NCBI GenBank assembly: GCA_965230755.1
Contig: CBDDLT010000009.1
Span: forward strand, 23,301 to 87,300
Source of the DNA: DATFJT01 sp965230755
GTDB taxonomy: Bacteria > Bacteroidota > Bacteroidia > Chitinophagales > Saprospiraceae
Reading direction: 5' to 3'
Length of the DNA: 64,000 bases
Shown here: positions 1-8,846 of the stretch, in pieces
Layout of the letters: every line of letters begins with the position of its first letter
Numbering within the stretch: position 1 is the stretch's first letter
Notes under the pieces: generated by a model
What the model was told of the DNA's origin: nothing
The model's database searches: none
Seen by the model: the letters and a program-made list of their open reading frames with translations, nothing else
Made by a program: the position numbers and the translations under genes

Positions 1-1495
1 GGCTGACTACACTTTTAATTATCTTTCCTTCAGCATTTAGGATGTGTAAGGCAAAGTCATTGTCGTTCGCTTCATTAGAAACTATGAAACTGGATTTGGT
101 TGGATTTGGATAGATTTTATATCGTTCTGTTCTATCAATATTAAACAAGCAATCCGTACACTCCTTCAGAGCTTCTATTTCCTTTTTCAATAATTCATAA
201 TCTTCTTTAAGTTCAAGATATTCCGAATAGATGGCATTCCTATCCGACAGATATACCTCGTTTTCGGTTAAGTTCGCACCAGGTATTGAGGCAAGATTAT
301 CTATTTCCACTTGTTGCTCTTTTATGGCTTGTACCAAAAGGGGTATTAAATCAATGTAGTTGATACCTTTGATATTTTCGGATGGCCCCTCTACAATGTC
401 ATCAGCAGTTGCTTCTGTTTGTTCAATTGGGACTTCATGCCCTTCATCATTTAATTCTGTTTGTTCCTCTCCAGGATCAGTCCCATCGGTAATCTGATGT
501 AATCCAGGGTGCTCAATATCTCTAACTAAATTCGGCAACACTGCTTCTAATTCTTGGGCTAGGAATCCAAATCTTAACTCTGTAGGATCAAAACCATGAT
601 TAGGTAAATCCTTATAGTTGTATGATTTTGGACTGAGTAACTCAATGACTGCAACGGCATTGGTAATATCATTGACATTCTCTTTTAAATTGGCATCGGA
701 GCCCATATATACTCCAGTAGTGTATACATCTCCTTTGAAGTAACCAGCATAACCAGGCCCGCCATTTACATCACCATATATAGCATATCTAGTTCCAACT
801 CCTGACCCAGTTATCACAGAGTACACTCCAAACGTAGGATTTGTTAAACTGTTCGCGTCAGTTGCGATATAATTATATTGACCATAAACCCTATGGGCTC
901 CTCGGTGGTCAATTCTATTGTATATACCATATCCATCTCCACTTCGACTGTTACCATATTGTTGAAGATAAAGACTATATCTTTTCCCATTGCCATGACC
1001 ATAAATCCTTTGATGAATACCAAATGCATGACCGGTACCATAGGGATAAATTCGATTATTAATGCCGTAAGTCTTTTTGGTAGACGATGTTTCCTGTTTT
1101 ACATAATTATCTATTCCATATTTGGTTCCTGTTCCTTTGGTCAGACTTGATTTCAATCCATAACCAGTACCAGACCCATACGCATATGTTTGGTTCAATA
1201 CACCATAAGATAAAGTTATCCCTGTAGTGGAGTTCCTAGTTTGATTATAAATCCCATACCTATTACTTGATCCGGCATCATTCATGTAGCTGTACAAACC
1301 ATATTTTGAGGTTCCGGTAGAAGAAATATTGTTCAAATAAAGTGATCTCATATCATCACTGTTGATTTGCATTTGAGTATTGTTGATAGAATTGTTCCCA
1401 ACTCCTACGTTTCCTGGCTCCTTGACATATATCTGGGTATAAGACTGAAGTGTGCACAAAATGATTACAACTGAAATAATGGTTCTTAATTTCAT
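1..1495 (-). CDS. Secreted fibre-like protein: YG repeats, peptidase S74 chaperone domain, start of T9SS sorting domain (3' end off window)
   Basis: The frame is open from an ATG at 1495 to the window edge, giving 498 visible residues. A signal peptide (KLRTIISVVIILCTLQSYTQ) comes first. Residues about 65-255 hold a dozen imperfect 14-18-residue repeats built on YG[IL]xN, which suggests a beta-helical or fibre-like shaft. From residue 264 the motif GSDANLKENV, then GFLAQELEAVLP, marks an intramolecular chaperone of the peptidase S74 (endosialidase tail-spike) type, which in known members trimerises and self-cleaves at Ser-Asp. An acidic stretch and a probable coiled coil (SEYLELKEDYELLKKEIEAL) follow, then YKIYPNPTKSSFIVSN, the beginning of a type A T9SS C-terminal domain. 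The stop codon lies outside the window. The role is unknown; an extracellular oligomeric fibre is inferred. Confidence 0.85.
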   Translation of the reverse strand, partial: MKLRTIISVVIILCTLQSYTQIYVKEPGNVGVGNNSINNTQMQINSDDMRSLYLNNISSTGTSKYGLYSYMNDAGSSNRYGIYNQTRNSTTGITLSYGVLNQTYAYGSGTGYGLKSSLTKGTGTKYGIDNYVKQETSSTKKTYGINNRIYPYGTGHAFGIHQRIYGHGNGKRYSLYLQQYGNSRSGDGYGIYNRIDHRGAHRVYGQYNYIATDANSLTNPTFGVYSVITGSGVGTRYAIYGDVNGGPGYAGYFKGDVYTTGVYMGSDANLKENVNDITNAVAVIELLSPKSYNYKDLPNHGFDPTELRFGFLAQELEAVLPNLVRDIEHPGLHQITDGTDPGEEQTELNDEGHEVPIEQTEATADDIVEGPSENIKGINYIDLIPLLVQAIKEQQVEIDNLASIPGANLTENEVYLSDRNAIYSEYLELKEDYELLKKEIEALKECTDCLFNIDRTERYKIYPNPTKSSFIVSNEANDNDFALHILNAEGKIIKSVVS

Positions 1496-1725
1496 CCTTA
1501 AAATGTTTACTATGATTAATAAAATGAAAGTCTGAAGGTGCTTGCAAGAAGGTGTTAATCTTTGGATAATAAGTTTACGGTCTTTAAAATTTCACTTCAA
1601 GTAAGGTGCTTCAAACTGTTACCTAAATATACAAATTATTGTCCAGTCTATCAAAGCATGATTGACATATAATTAAGTGTAATTTGTAATAAATTGAAAG
1701 TGAAGGCGCAGGAATAAGAGCTGCT

Positions 1726-3516
1726 TTAATCCAGCTTCAACACATCCAAAAAGGCCTTTTGAGGCACCTCTACAGAACCAATTTGGCGCATCTTTTTCTT
1801 ACCTTTTTTCTGCTTCTCCAGTAGTTTTCGCTTACGGGTGATATCCCCTCCATAACACTTGGCCGTAACATCTTTCCTCAATGCGGAGATGGTCTCACGT
1901 GCAATCACTTTGGCACCAATGGCCGCCTGAATGGCGATTTTAAATTGTTGCCGTGGGAGCAATTCTTTCAGTCGCTTACAAATCTGCCTGCCCAAAGCTT
2001 CGGCCTTATCTCTATGCACCAAGGCACTCAAGGCGTCAACAATGTCCCCGTTCAACATGATGTCCAGTTTTACCAGACTAGAACGTCGATAGTCTATTGG
2101 TTGGTAATCGAAAGAAGCATAACCCCTACTGATGGACTTCAATCGATCGTAGAAGTCAAAAACGATTTCTGCCAGCGGTAATTCGAACTCCAACTCTACC
2201 CTATCCTGAGTCAAATAGGATTGATTCTTGAGAATGCCACGCTTCTCGATACACAAGGTCATGATTCCTCCGATAAAATCCGGTTTGGTGATGATCTGTG
2301 CTTCGATATATGGCTCCTCGACGTAATCCAAAACATTGTTGTCGGGTAAATCGGTCGGTGTGTTGATGACGGACTTAACTCCTTTGGTGGTGTAGGCATA
2401 ATAGGAAACATTGGGAACCGTAGTGATCACTTCCTGATCGAATTCCCTACTCAATCGCTCCTGGATGATTTCCAAATGAAGCATCCCCAAGAAACCACAT
2501 CTAAATCCAAAGCCCAAAGCTGCTGAAGTTTCAGGTTCGTATATCAAAGAGGCATCATTGAGCTGTAGTTTTTCAAGGCTATCCCTCAGGTCTTCAAAAT
2601 CGTCATTATCTATAGGAAAAATACCCGCAAATACCATGGGTTTTACCTCTTCAAAACCCTGAACAGCTTCCTTAATGGGATTGGACGCCAAAGTAATGGT
2701 ATCCCCTACTTTGACTTCCTTAGAGTTTTTAATTCCAGTGATGACATATCCCACATTGCCTGTTGACAGATGCTTCTTTGGTCTCAAATCTACGCCTAAC
2801 ACCCCAATCTCATCAGCAAAATACTCTTCACCAGTATTGAAGAATATAATTTTATCTCCTTTCCTGATTTCTCCGTTGAATATTCTAAAGTAAGCAATTA
2901 CTCCTCTAAATGGGTTGAAAACAGAATCGAATATCATCGCCTGTAACGGAGCATCTACCTGTCCTTGCGGTGCCGGAACTCGCGCAACAATTGCCTCGAG
3001 AATATCCTCGACACCAATTCCGGTTTTACCCGAAGCCAATATTACTTCCTCCGGATCGCAACCCAAGAGGTCAACAAATTGATCCGTTGATTCTTCGATC
3101 AAAGCACTTTCCATATCCACTTTGTTCAACACTGGGATGATCTCCAAGTCGTGTTCCAGGGCCAGGTAAAGGTTAGAAATGGTCTGGGCCTGTATACCTT
3201 GGGATGCGTCAACCAGAAGCAACGCTCCTTCGCAGGCGGCTATGGATCTGGATACTTCGTAACTAAAGTCTACGTGCCCGGGTGTATCGATCAAATTAAA
3301 GGTATACTCCTGTCCATCCTTGGCAGAATAATTGATCTGTATGGCTTTACTTTTGATAGTAATTCCCCGCTCTCTCTCCAAGTCCATATCGTCCAATGTC
3401 TGATCTTTCATATCTCTGTCGGATACAGCATTGGTGAATTCTAATATTCGATCAGATAAAGTACTTTTACCATGATCGATATGCGCTATGACACAAAAAT
3501 TTCTTATCAACTTCAT
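1726..3516 (-). CDS. lepA: Elongation factor 4 (LepA), ribosome-associated GTPase
   Basis: At 596 residues this is full length for LepA (about 600). It carries the translation GTPase motifs AHIDHGKST (G1), ERERGITIKS (G2), DTPGH (G3) and NKVDM (G4). The LepA-specific C-terminus is lysine-rich (RKRKLLEKQKKGKKKMRQIG) and ends in a basic tail. LepA back-translocates or remodels stalled ribosomes. The frame can be extended to a TTG at 3525, but the ATG at 3516 gives MKLIRNFCVIAHIDHGK, matching the usual LepA start. A -7-like box (TATTTTTG on the minus strand, 3530-3523) lies directly in front, so the mRNA could be leaderless. The gene is divergent from the aminotransferase gene. Confidence 0.97.
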   Translation of the reverse strand: MKLIRNFCVIAHIDHGKSTLSDRILEFTNAVSDRDMKDQTLDDMDLERERGITIKSKAIQINYSAKDGQEYTFNLIDTPGHVDFSYEVSRSIAACEGALLLVDASQGIQAQTISNLYLALEHDLEIIPVLNKVDMESALIEESTDQFVDLLGCDPEEVILASGKTGIGVEDILEAIVARVPAPQGQVDAPLQAMIFDSVFNPFRGVIAYFRIFNGEIRKGDKIIFFNTGEEYFADEIGVLGVDLRPKKHLSTGNVGYVITGIKNSKEVKVGDTITLASNPIKEAVQGFEEVKPMVFAGIFPIDNDDFEDLRDSLEKLQLNDASLIYEPETSAALGFGFRCGFLGMLHLEIIQERLSREFDQEVITTVPNVSYYAYTTKGVKSVINTPTDLPDNNVLDYVEEPYIEAQIITKPDFIGGIMTLCIEKRGILKNQSYLTQDRVELEFELPLAEIVFDFYDRLKSISRGYASFDYQPIDYRRSSLVKLDIMLNGDIVDALSALVHRDKAEALGRQICKRLKELLPRQQFKIAIQAAIGAKVIARETISALRKDVTAKCYGGDITRKRKLLEKQKKGKKKMRQIGSVEVPQKAFLDVLKLD

Positions 3517-3522
3517 ATCTTG

Positions 3523-3530
3523 CAAAAATA
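3523..3530 (-). promoter_or_regulatory. Possible Bacteroidota -7 box for lepA
   Basis: The minus strand reads TATTTTTG, matching TAnnTTTG, six bases before the lepA ATG at 3516. No convincing -33 TTG is seen. If it is used, transcription would start almost at the start codon. Confidence 0.3.
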
Positions 3531-3583
3531 CAGATTTATTGAATAATAGTTATCATTCGAAAAGCAAAGGAATTTAATATCTG

Positions 3584-4429
3584 ATGATGATGGAGGAAGG
3601 ACGATGGAACTTGTTGGATAATGAGAATGAGGGATTTGTCCCTGTACTGGCTGAACAGGCCCAGGGCCTGATGCAATTCGGTGATGGTATATTCGAAAGT
3701 ATTAGAGTTGAGGGTTCGAACGCCCCTTTTTTTGAAGATCATTGGAAACGCCTTATTGCCAGCGCAAGACATTTTTCTTTTGTCTTAGAAGATGAAACTC
3801 TTGGAACGTGGAAATCCCACATTCAGGATCTTATTTCTCGGACAAGTGCTCCCTCACGCTTAAAACTCATTCTCACAAGATTGGGACATCAAGCCTATAA
3901 ACCCTCGAATCAACATGCTATAGTTTTGGTCACTGTAAAAAGATTACAGGGCTATGATGTCACCATTCTAAGTCAATTGCTCTTATCAGAAAGGGAACAA
4001 TTGCTGGATCCATTTATTTCGAATCATAAAACTTGTAATTCGCTTCCCTATATATTGGCTTCTCTGGAAAAGACCAGAAGAAACAGCGACGGGATCATCC
4101 TTCATCATAGAGACCGGGGAATTATAGAAACCGACCAATCTAATATTTTCTTTTTGCGTGATGGTCTATGCCTGACACCAAAACTGGACTCCGGATGTCT
4201 GAACGGGGTTTGTCGAAAATGGATCATCCATGTTTTAAGCAATGCATTCAATGTTGATGTTACTGAGTCTTTCGTAGATCCTCGAATAATAAGTGAATTT
4301 AACGAGGTGATCATTTCCAATGCCGTTCAAGGACCTAGAAATGTGGCCAGTATCGATGAAGTCGAATTCAAAGGGAGGTATTATGGAGATGAACTACGTA
4401 AAAGCTTCTCTCAATTATTCGAGAAATAG
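3584..4429 (+). CDS. Class IV PLP-dependent aminotransferase / aminodeoxychorismate lyase-like
   Basis: The 281-residue protein has the fold-type IV PLP enzyme signatures: FGDGIFESIRV near the N-terminus, the likely Schiff-base lysine in SNHKTCNSLPYILA (about residue 149), GIIETDQSNIFFLRDG, and TPKLDSGCLNGVCR as the PLP phosphate-binding region. The family includes branched-chain aminotransferase, D-alanine aminotransferase and 4-amino-4-deoxychorismate lyase (PabC). The short length and the SNIFF motif fit the PabC/D-amino acid branch, but substrate cannot be assigned from sequence. No pabA or pabB is adjacent. Several ATGs in a row (3584, 3587, 3590) leave the exact start uncertain by two codons. 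It converges with dnaK over a shared terminator. Confidence 0.85.
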   Translation: MMMEEGRWNLLDNENEGFVPVLAEQAQGLMQFGDGIFESIRVEGSNAPFFEDHWKRLIASARHFSFVLEDETLGTWKSHIQDLISRTSAPSRLKLILTRLGHQAYKPSNQHAIVLVTVKRLQGYDVTILSQLLLSEREQLLDPFISNHKTCNSLPYILASLEKTRRNSDGIILHHRDRGIIETDQSNIFFLRDGLCLTPKLDSGCLNGVCRKWIIHVLSNAFNVDVTESFVDPRIISEFNEVIISNAVQGPRNVASIDEVEFKGRYYGDELRKSFSQLFEK

Positions 4430-4434
4430 AAAAA

Positions 4435-4460
4435 TCGCTCACTAAATCAATAGCGAGCGA
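4435..4460. terminator. Bidirectional rho-independent terminator
   Basis: A hairpin TCGCTCaCTA / TAGcGAGCGA with a 6-base loop sits between two convergent genes. It is followed by CTTTT on the plus strand and by ATTTTTC on the minus strand, so it can serve both the aminotransferase gene and dnaK. Confidence 0.75.
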
Positions 4461-4487
4461 CTTTTAATCTATTGGATATATGGATGA

Positions 4488-6401
4488 TTATTTTTCATCA
4501 ACTTCTTCGTACTCTACATCGGTCACATCATCAGATGTATCACTTCCTCCTTCATTCGCTCCTGCTTCAGCGCTTGCACCGTTTTGAGCTTGAGCGCCTC
4601 CAGCGTCCTGATACATATGCTGACTGGCATCCTGCCAAGCCGCGTTCAAAGTAGTCAAAGAACTATCGATTTTATCTAAATCTTCCGCCTTATGAGCCTC
4701 TTTTAACTCATTGACGGCTGCTTCGATTTTCGACTTCTTGTCTTCAGGAATCTTATCGCCAAATTCTTTCAACTGCTTTTCAGTTTGGAATACCATGGCA
4801 TCAGCACTGTTCAACTTATCCACACGTTCCTTCACCTTCTTATCTGCTTCGGCATTGGCCTCCGCTTCAGTTTTCATTCTCTGGATATCCTCGTCGCTTA
4901 AACCAGTAGAAGCCTCAATTCTAATCTTCTGCTCCTTGCCGGTACCTTTATCTTTAGCACTTACGTTCAAGATACCATTGGCATCGATGTCGAAAGTAAC
5001 TTCGATCTGAGGCATTCCTCTTGGTGCTGGTGGAATTCCATCCAAAATGAAATTACCTACTGTTCTGTTATCCGTAGCCATCGGTCTTTCTCCCTGTAGT
5101 ACATGAATCTGCACAGAAGGCTGATTATCCGACGCCGTAGAATAAGTCTTTGTCTTTTTTGAAGGAATGGTCGTATTGGCTTCGATTACCACATCGTAAA
5201 CTCCTCCCATTGTCTCAATTCCCAAACTCAATGGTGTCACGTCCAACAATAATACGTCCTGAACATCACCACTTAAAACTCCACCCTGGATCGAAGCTCC
5301 AATGGCTACAACCTCATCGGGATTCACACTTCTGTTGGGCGCCTTTCCGAAGAAATCCTCTACTGCCTTTTGGATACTTGGGATTCTGGTAGATCCTCCT
5401 ACGAGAATTACCTCGTCTATTTCAGATTTGTTCAAACCTGCATCCTTCAAAGCCTCTCTACAAGGCTCGATAGATCTTCTGATCAAGTCATCCGCCAATT
5501 GTTCGAATTTGGCTCTGCTCAACTTCAATACCAAGTGCTTTGGCACACCGTCAACAGCAGTGATATAAGGCAAGTTAATCTCGGTCTCTGAAGAAGAAGA
5601 CAACTCTATCTTAGCCTTTTCAGAAGCCTCTTTTAATCTCTGTAGAGCCAAAGGATCCTTTCTAAGATCGATGTTTTCGTTTTTCTTGAACTCCTCTGCT
5701 AGATGATCGATGATCACTCTATCGAAGTCATCACCACCTAAGTGTGTATCACCATTGGTAGATTTTACTTCAAATACACCATCTCCTAACTCCAAGATCG
5801 AAATATCGAATGTTCCACCTCCAAGGTCGAATACCGCAATCGTCTGATCAGCACCTTCTTTATCTAATCCATAAGCCAATGCAGCAGCAGTAGGCTCGTT
5901 GATGATTCTGCTGATCTTCAATCCGGCAATCTCTCCAGCTTCTTTCGTTGCTTGTCTTTGAGAGTCATTAAAATAAGCAGGCACGGTGACTACTGCCTCC
6001 GTGACATCCTGCCCAAGATAATCTTCAGCCACTTTCTTCATTTTCTGAAGAATCATCGCTGATATCTCCTGAGGGGTATATTTTCTATCTTCAATTTTTA
6101 CTCTAATGGTGTCGTTGTCTCCTTTTTCTACATCATATGCGACCAAATCAACTTCGCCCGCTATTTCTGAGTATCTGGAACCCATAAATCTCTTTATAGA
6201 GGATATAGTATTCTTTGGATTGGTGATAGCCTGACGCTTGGCAGGATCTCCTATCTTTCTCTCCCCATTATCCATGAATGCTACAACAGAAGGAGTGGTT
6301 CTTCTTCCTTCGTCATTAGGAATAACTACCGGCTCGTTACCTTCCATTACAGCAACACACGAGTTGGTTGTTCCTAAATCAATTCCTATTATTTTACCCA
6401 T
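4488..6401 (-). CDS. dnaK: Molecular chaperone DnaK (Hsp70)
   Basis: At 637 residues this is full-length DnaK. It has the ATPase signatures GIDLGTTNSCVAV at the N-terminus, VFDLGGGTFDISIL and ILVGGSTRIPSIQKAV. The interdomain linker LLLDVTPLSLGIET leads into the substrate-binding domain, then a helical lid and the conserved acidic end DDVTDVEYEEVDEK. It refolds proteins in the cytosol with DnaJ and GrpE, neither of which is in the window. The gene is monocistronic here: a lipoprotein gene lies 130 bp upstream on the same strand, and the gap holds a promoter-like element with a perfect palindrome. Confidence 0.98.
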   Translation of the reverse strand: MGKIIGIDLGTTNSCVAVMEGNEPVVIPNDEGRRTTPSVVAFMDNGERKIGDPAKRQAITNPKNTISSIKRFMGSRYSEIAGEVDLVAYDVEKGDNDTIRVKIEDRKYTPQEISAMILQKMKKVAEDYLGQDVTEAVVTVPAYFNDSQRQATKEAGEIAGLKISRIINEPTAAALAYGLDKEGADQTIAVFDLGGGTFDISILELGDGVFEVKSTNGDTHLGGDDFDRVIIDHLAEEFKKNENIDLRKDPLALQRLKEASEKAKIELSSSSETEINLPYITAVDGVPKHLVLKLSRAKFEQLADDLIRRSIEPCREALKDAGLNKSEIDEVILVGGSTRIPSIQKAVEDFFGKAPNRSVNPDEVVAIGASIQGGVLSGDVQDVLLLDVTPLSLGIETMGGVYDVVIEANTTIPSKKTKTYSTASDNQPSVQIHVLQGERPMATDNRTVGNFILDGIPPAPRGMPQIEVTFDIDANGILNVSAKDKGTGKEQKIRIEASTGLSDEDIQRMKTEAEANAEADKKVKERVDKLNSADAMVFQTEKQLKEFGDKIPEDKKSKIEAAVNELKEAHKAEDLDKIDSSLTTLNAAWQDASQHMYQDAGGAQAQNGASAEAGANEGGSDTSDDVTDVEYEEVDEK

Positions 6402-6468
6402 TTTATAATTTGTATTGCGTTAATAATTCTACGAGTATTAAGCAATACATATGCCATGGTAAAATTCT

Positions 6469-6515
6469 CTGACGAAGCGTCAGTATCTATACAAAATCTA
6501 TGCTATTTCTGTCAA
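6469..6515 (-). promoter_or_regulatory. dnaK promoter with palindromic candidate operator
   Basis: On the minus strand TTGACA (6515-6510) is followed after 18 bases by TATAGA (6491-6486). The overlapping sequence TAGATTTTG also resembles the Bacteroidota -7 box with one extra base. Directly downstream, 6483-6469 is a perfect inverted repeat CTGACG-ctt-CGTCAG that would cover the transcription start. It is not the CIRCE element of HrcA. An operator or a 5' UTR hairpin controlling heat-shock expression is inferred. Confidence 0.45.
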
Positions 6516-6531
6516 GTGTTAAGACAAAAGG

Positions 6532-7530
6532 TCAGTTGATGAAATTGAGATCTGCCGTAATTCTGCCATTGACCAAGCTATCAATGGTCCTGGTAGACAA
6601 GCCAATATTTCTCTCGATGTAACTTGATTTGGCTGAGAATATACCTCTTCCGTTATCAACATTGGTATAAACCGGTAATTCTTGCGAACCCGTCACCCCT
6701 TGATTGGCCAATTGAATATCTCGAATACTTCTCAATTCTTTACCCACGGCGATCAACTCCAAATCCAAGGATTGACTTACCCTTCTGCGGTTAGAAGGAT
6801 CTCCGCCCAACTCAGCTGCTAAGAATCTAAAGAAGTCCCCACCTTCGACACTATACGATCCTCTCTCTGCTCCATCTGTCACTACTCCATTGTCCAGAAT
6901 ATTCCATAAAACAGATTTCTCAACAAATACTCCTTGGTCATTTTCTTCCAGAAAAGAAAAGCGAATTCTTATCCCGTACATTCCAGTTGAAGTAGAAAAA
7001 CGATATCCTATTCTTGTATCAGTACCCTCGATAAAAGGTATAGGAAAGTCTTCGTCGAACGGCGAGGTCAATTGAGCCTCTGCAATCATTGGTGTAGACG
7101 CCTGAGCTAGCTCGTTCTCATTTTGAAGGATCTCCAGTGTTACGCGATCATCAGCTCTTAGAGAAATATCATTTTGAGTAAAGAAGTAAAGATAATTAGG
7201 AGTTTCTGCGAAAGTACCCGCATCCCTTGGTCTGCCAATCGTATTACCGTCAATTCGATCAATAACGATTTTTGTTCCGTTGCTCTTTGTTATACTCACC
7301 TCAATATCATCGAAGTACAAGGAATCCGGATCTTGCGCCACATCATTGGCATTCTGCCCTTCTCCCAAAAAGGCCTTTTCGATTCTAATAAAATTGGTGT
7401 CTCTCTCCGTATCGATAAAAGCGTAGACTATCGGAATGGTCTTATAGTCCGCCGAAACATCGATATCGTTATCGCATGCACTGAATAATACAATCAATAA
7501 TATCGCAATGATGAATTGTCTCATGGTCAT
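6532..7530 (-). CDS. Predicted lipoprotein, DUF4249-like
   Basis: The 332-residue protein starts MTMRQFIIAILLIVLFSAC, a lipoprotein signal peptide with the lipobox FSAC and then acidic residues (DNDID). The remainder is rich in beta structure, with phrases such as IPIVYAFIDTERDTNFIRIEKAF resembling DUF4249 outer-membrane-associated lipoproteins of Bacteroidota, which often accompany TonB-dependent receptors. No receptor is adjacent. Function is unknown; anchoring in the envelope is the supported claim. An alternative ATG lies two codons downstream. It is the upstream neighbour of dnaK, but the 130-bp gap with its own promoter argues against co-transcription. Confidence 0.7.
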   Translation of the reverse strand: MTMRQFIIAILLIVLFSACDNDIDVSADYKTIPIVYAFIDTERDTNFIRIEKAFLGEGQNANDVAQDPDSLYFDDIEVSITKSNGTKIVIDRIDGNTIGRPRDAGTFAETPNYLYFFTQNDISLRADDRVTLEILQNENELAQASTPMIAEAQLTSPFDEDFPIPFIEGTDTRIGYRFSTSTGMYGIRIRFSFLEENDQGVFVEKSVLWNILDNGVVTDGAERGSYSVEGGDFFRFLAAELGGDPSNRRRVSQSLDLELIAVGKELRSIRDIQLANQGVTGSQELPVYTNVDNGRGIFSAKSSYIERNIGLSTRTIDSLVNGRITADLNFIN

Positions 7531-7756
7531 TTAATTTTTTCAAACAACGAATTTAGACATTTTTAGGTATAATTTTTTCGAATTTATCTTAGAGAAATGT
7601 TAATACTTTTCCTTAAAGGCATGTAAATATCCCTTTTCGCTTTAGACTTTATTGCATAACCCGACTTTGCGGAAATATATCTATGCCGAACATTCAGCAA
7701 ATTCCAATACATCAAGAATGATTCTCCACTCACGGACCAGGAGAAAAAATGGTCTA

Positions 7757-8728
7757 TTAATTTTCCTTCTGATACACGCCAAAAATGAAATCACTTTCGT
7801 GATTCTCCAAGTAATTGTCCTCAAAATCAAAGAGTCTTTCCAAGATATTCAATTTGCCCTTGTCCTCCTCAACAAAGTGATGCGCGATATCCTTCAATCC
7901 TCCCATAAGTAAATTTCCCCCGTACGGTCGTTCTAGAATGGGCTTCAATTGATTTCTCAAAACTGGGAGAATCTGATCGGAATCCACACACTCAGAAGGG
8001 TCCGCAATGATCATTCTAAGTAATCCGGGACCGGAATATGAATTCTTTACCCGATTGCCTCTAAATCGAGTTCGATACTTTTTCGGAATCAGTTGAAGCA
8101 TTTGGTTAATGGCATTTTTTTGGACCTTGGGGTATTGCAGTCTGTTGGCACCGACATATTCATTGATGACCAGCAGTCCTTGAGAAGATAAGCGAGGAAT
8201 GACATGTTGTGAGATCAAGTTTTCTATATCGTAGAAATGATGCAAAGAGGCATGAAAAAGAATGAGGTCGAATGGTTCATCAAAACTCATCTCAGTAATA
8301 TCACCTTCTTTGAATTGAATATTTTTTAGCCCTAAATTTTCCGCTTCTTTTTCCGCTGTCTTCAGCAAATGAGCCACCAAATCCACACCAATAATTTGAT
8401 CGAATAGCTCGTATCGGGCCAATTCAATTTCGTGGGAGGCGACGCCGCATCCTATGGAGAGCAAACTCAAGTTCTTCCTTCCTGCCAAAATATTTTCAAC
8501 CAAATAACGCTCATAGTTGATCTTAGTGTCACCGGTTATTTTGAAATTCCATCTTTCCTTGACCTTGGGAATGGTCCACCAATTGGACGAACGGTAAAGG
8601 CTTTCGTTAAAGGCACTTTTTGTTCTCGCCTTAGCATTGAAGTTGAATTTGGATGCAATAAAGTCCCAACCTCTCTGACTGAGTTTGGATTGGGTTTCGA
8701 TAAAATCATCTCGGGTGATTAATCCCAT
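7757..8728 (-). CDS. Class I SAM-dependent methyltransferase
   Basis: The 323-residue protein contains the SAM-binding motif I LLSIGCGVASHEIELARY (about residues 95-112), followed by FKEGDITEMSF (motif II/III region) and DLILFHASLHHFYDIENLI (motif IV). This is the layout of a Rossmann-fold methyltransferase. The roughly 90 residues before motif I and the C-terminal half do not match a subfamily I recognise, so the substrate is unknown. It is divergent from the biotin carboxylase gene with 118 bp between start codons. The 226 bp downstream, before the lipoprotein gene, holds no clear feature. Confidence 0.8.
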   Translation of the reverse strand: MGLITRDDFIETQSKLSQRGWDFIASKFNFNAKARTKSAFNESLYRSSNWWTIPKVKERWNFKITGDTKINYERYLVENILAGRKNLSLLSIGCGVASHEIELARYELFDQIIGVDLVAHLLKTAEKEAENLGLKNIQFKEGDITEMSFDEPFDLILFHASLHHFYDIENLISQHVIPRLSSQGLLVINEYVGANRLQYPKVQKNAINQMLQLIPKKYRTRFRGNRVKNSYSGPGLLRMIIADPSECVDSDQILPVLRNQLKPILERPYGGNLLMGGLKDIAHHFVEEDKGKLNILERLFDFEDNYLENHESDFIFGVYQKEN

Positions 8729-8846
8729 CTCGAATTACTTTACTTGTTGCATTAAGCTTTGGACTGCGAAGATAATAATAGAGATTTATATAAATATTCG
8801 CATATTAGCATCCAATTCTTTGAAGAATATCAATGATATCAACGAA

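Noticed and set aside
841..1150. Short plus-strand frames opposite the S74 fibre gene
   Set aside because: They are antisense to the YG repeat region, whose regular repeats explain the open frames.
6469..6483. CIRCE (HrcA) operator at dnaK
   Set aside because: CIRCE is TTAGCACTC-N9-GAGTGCTAA; the palindrome here shares neither sequence nor spacer.
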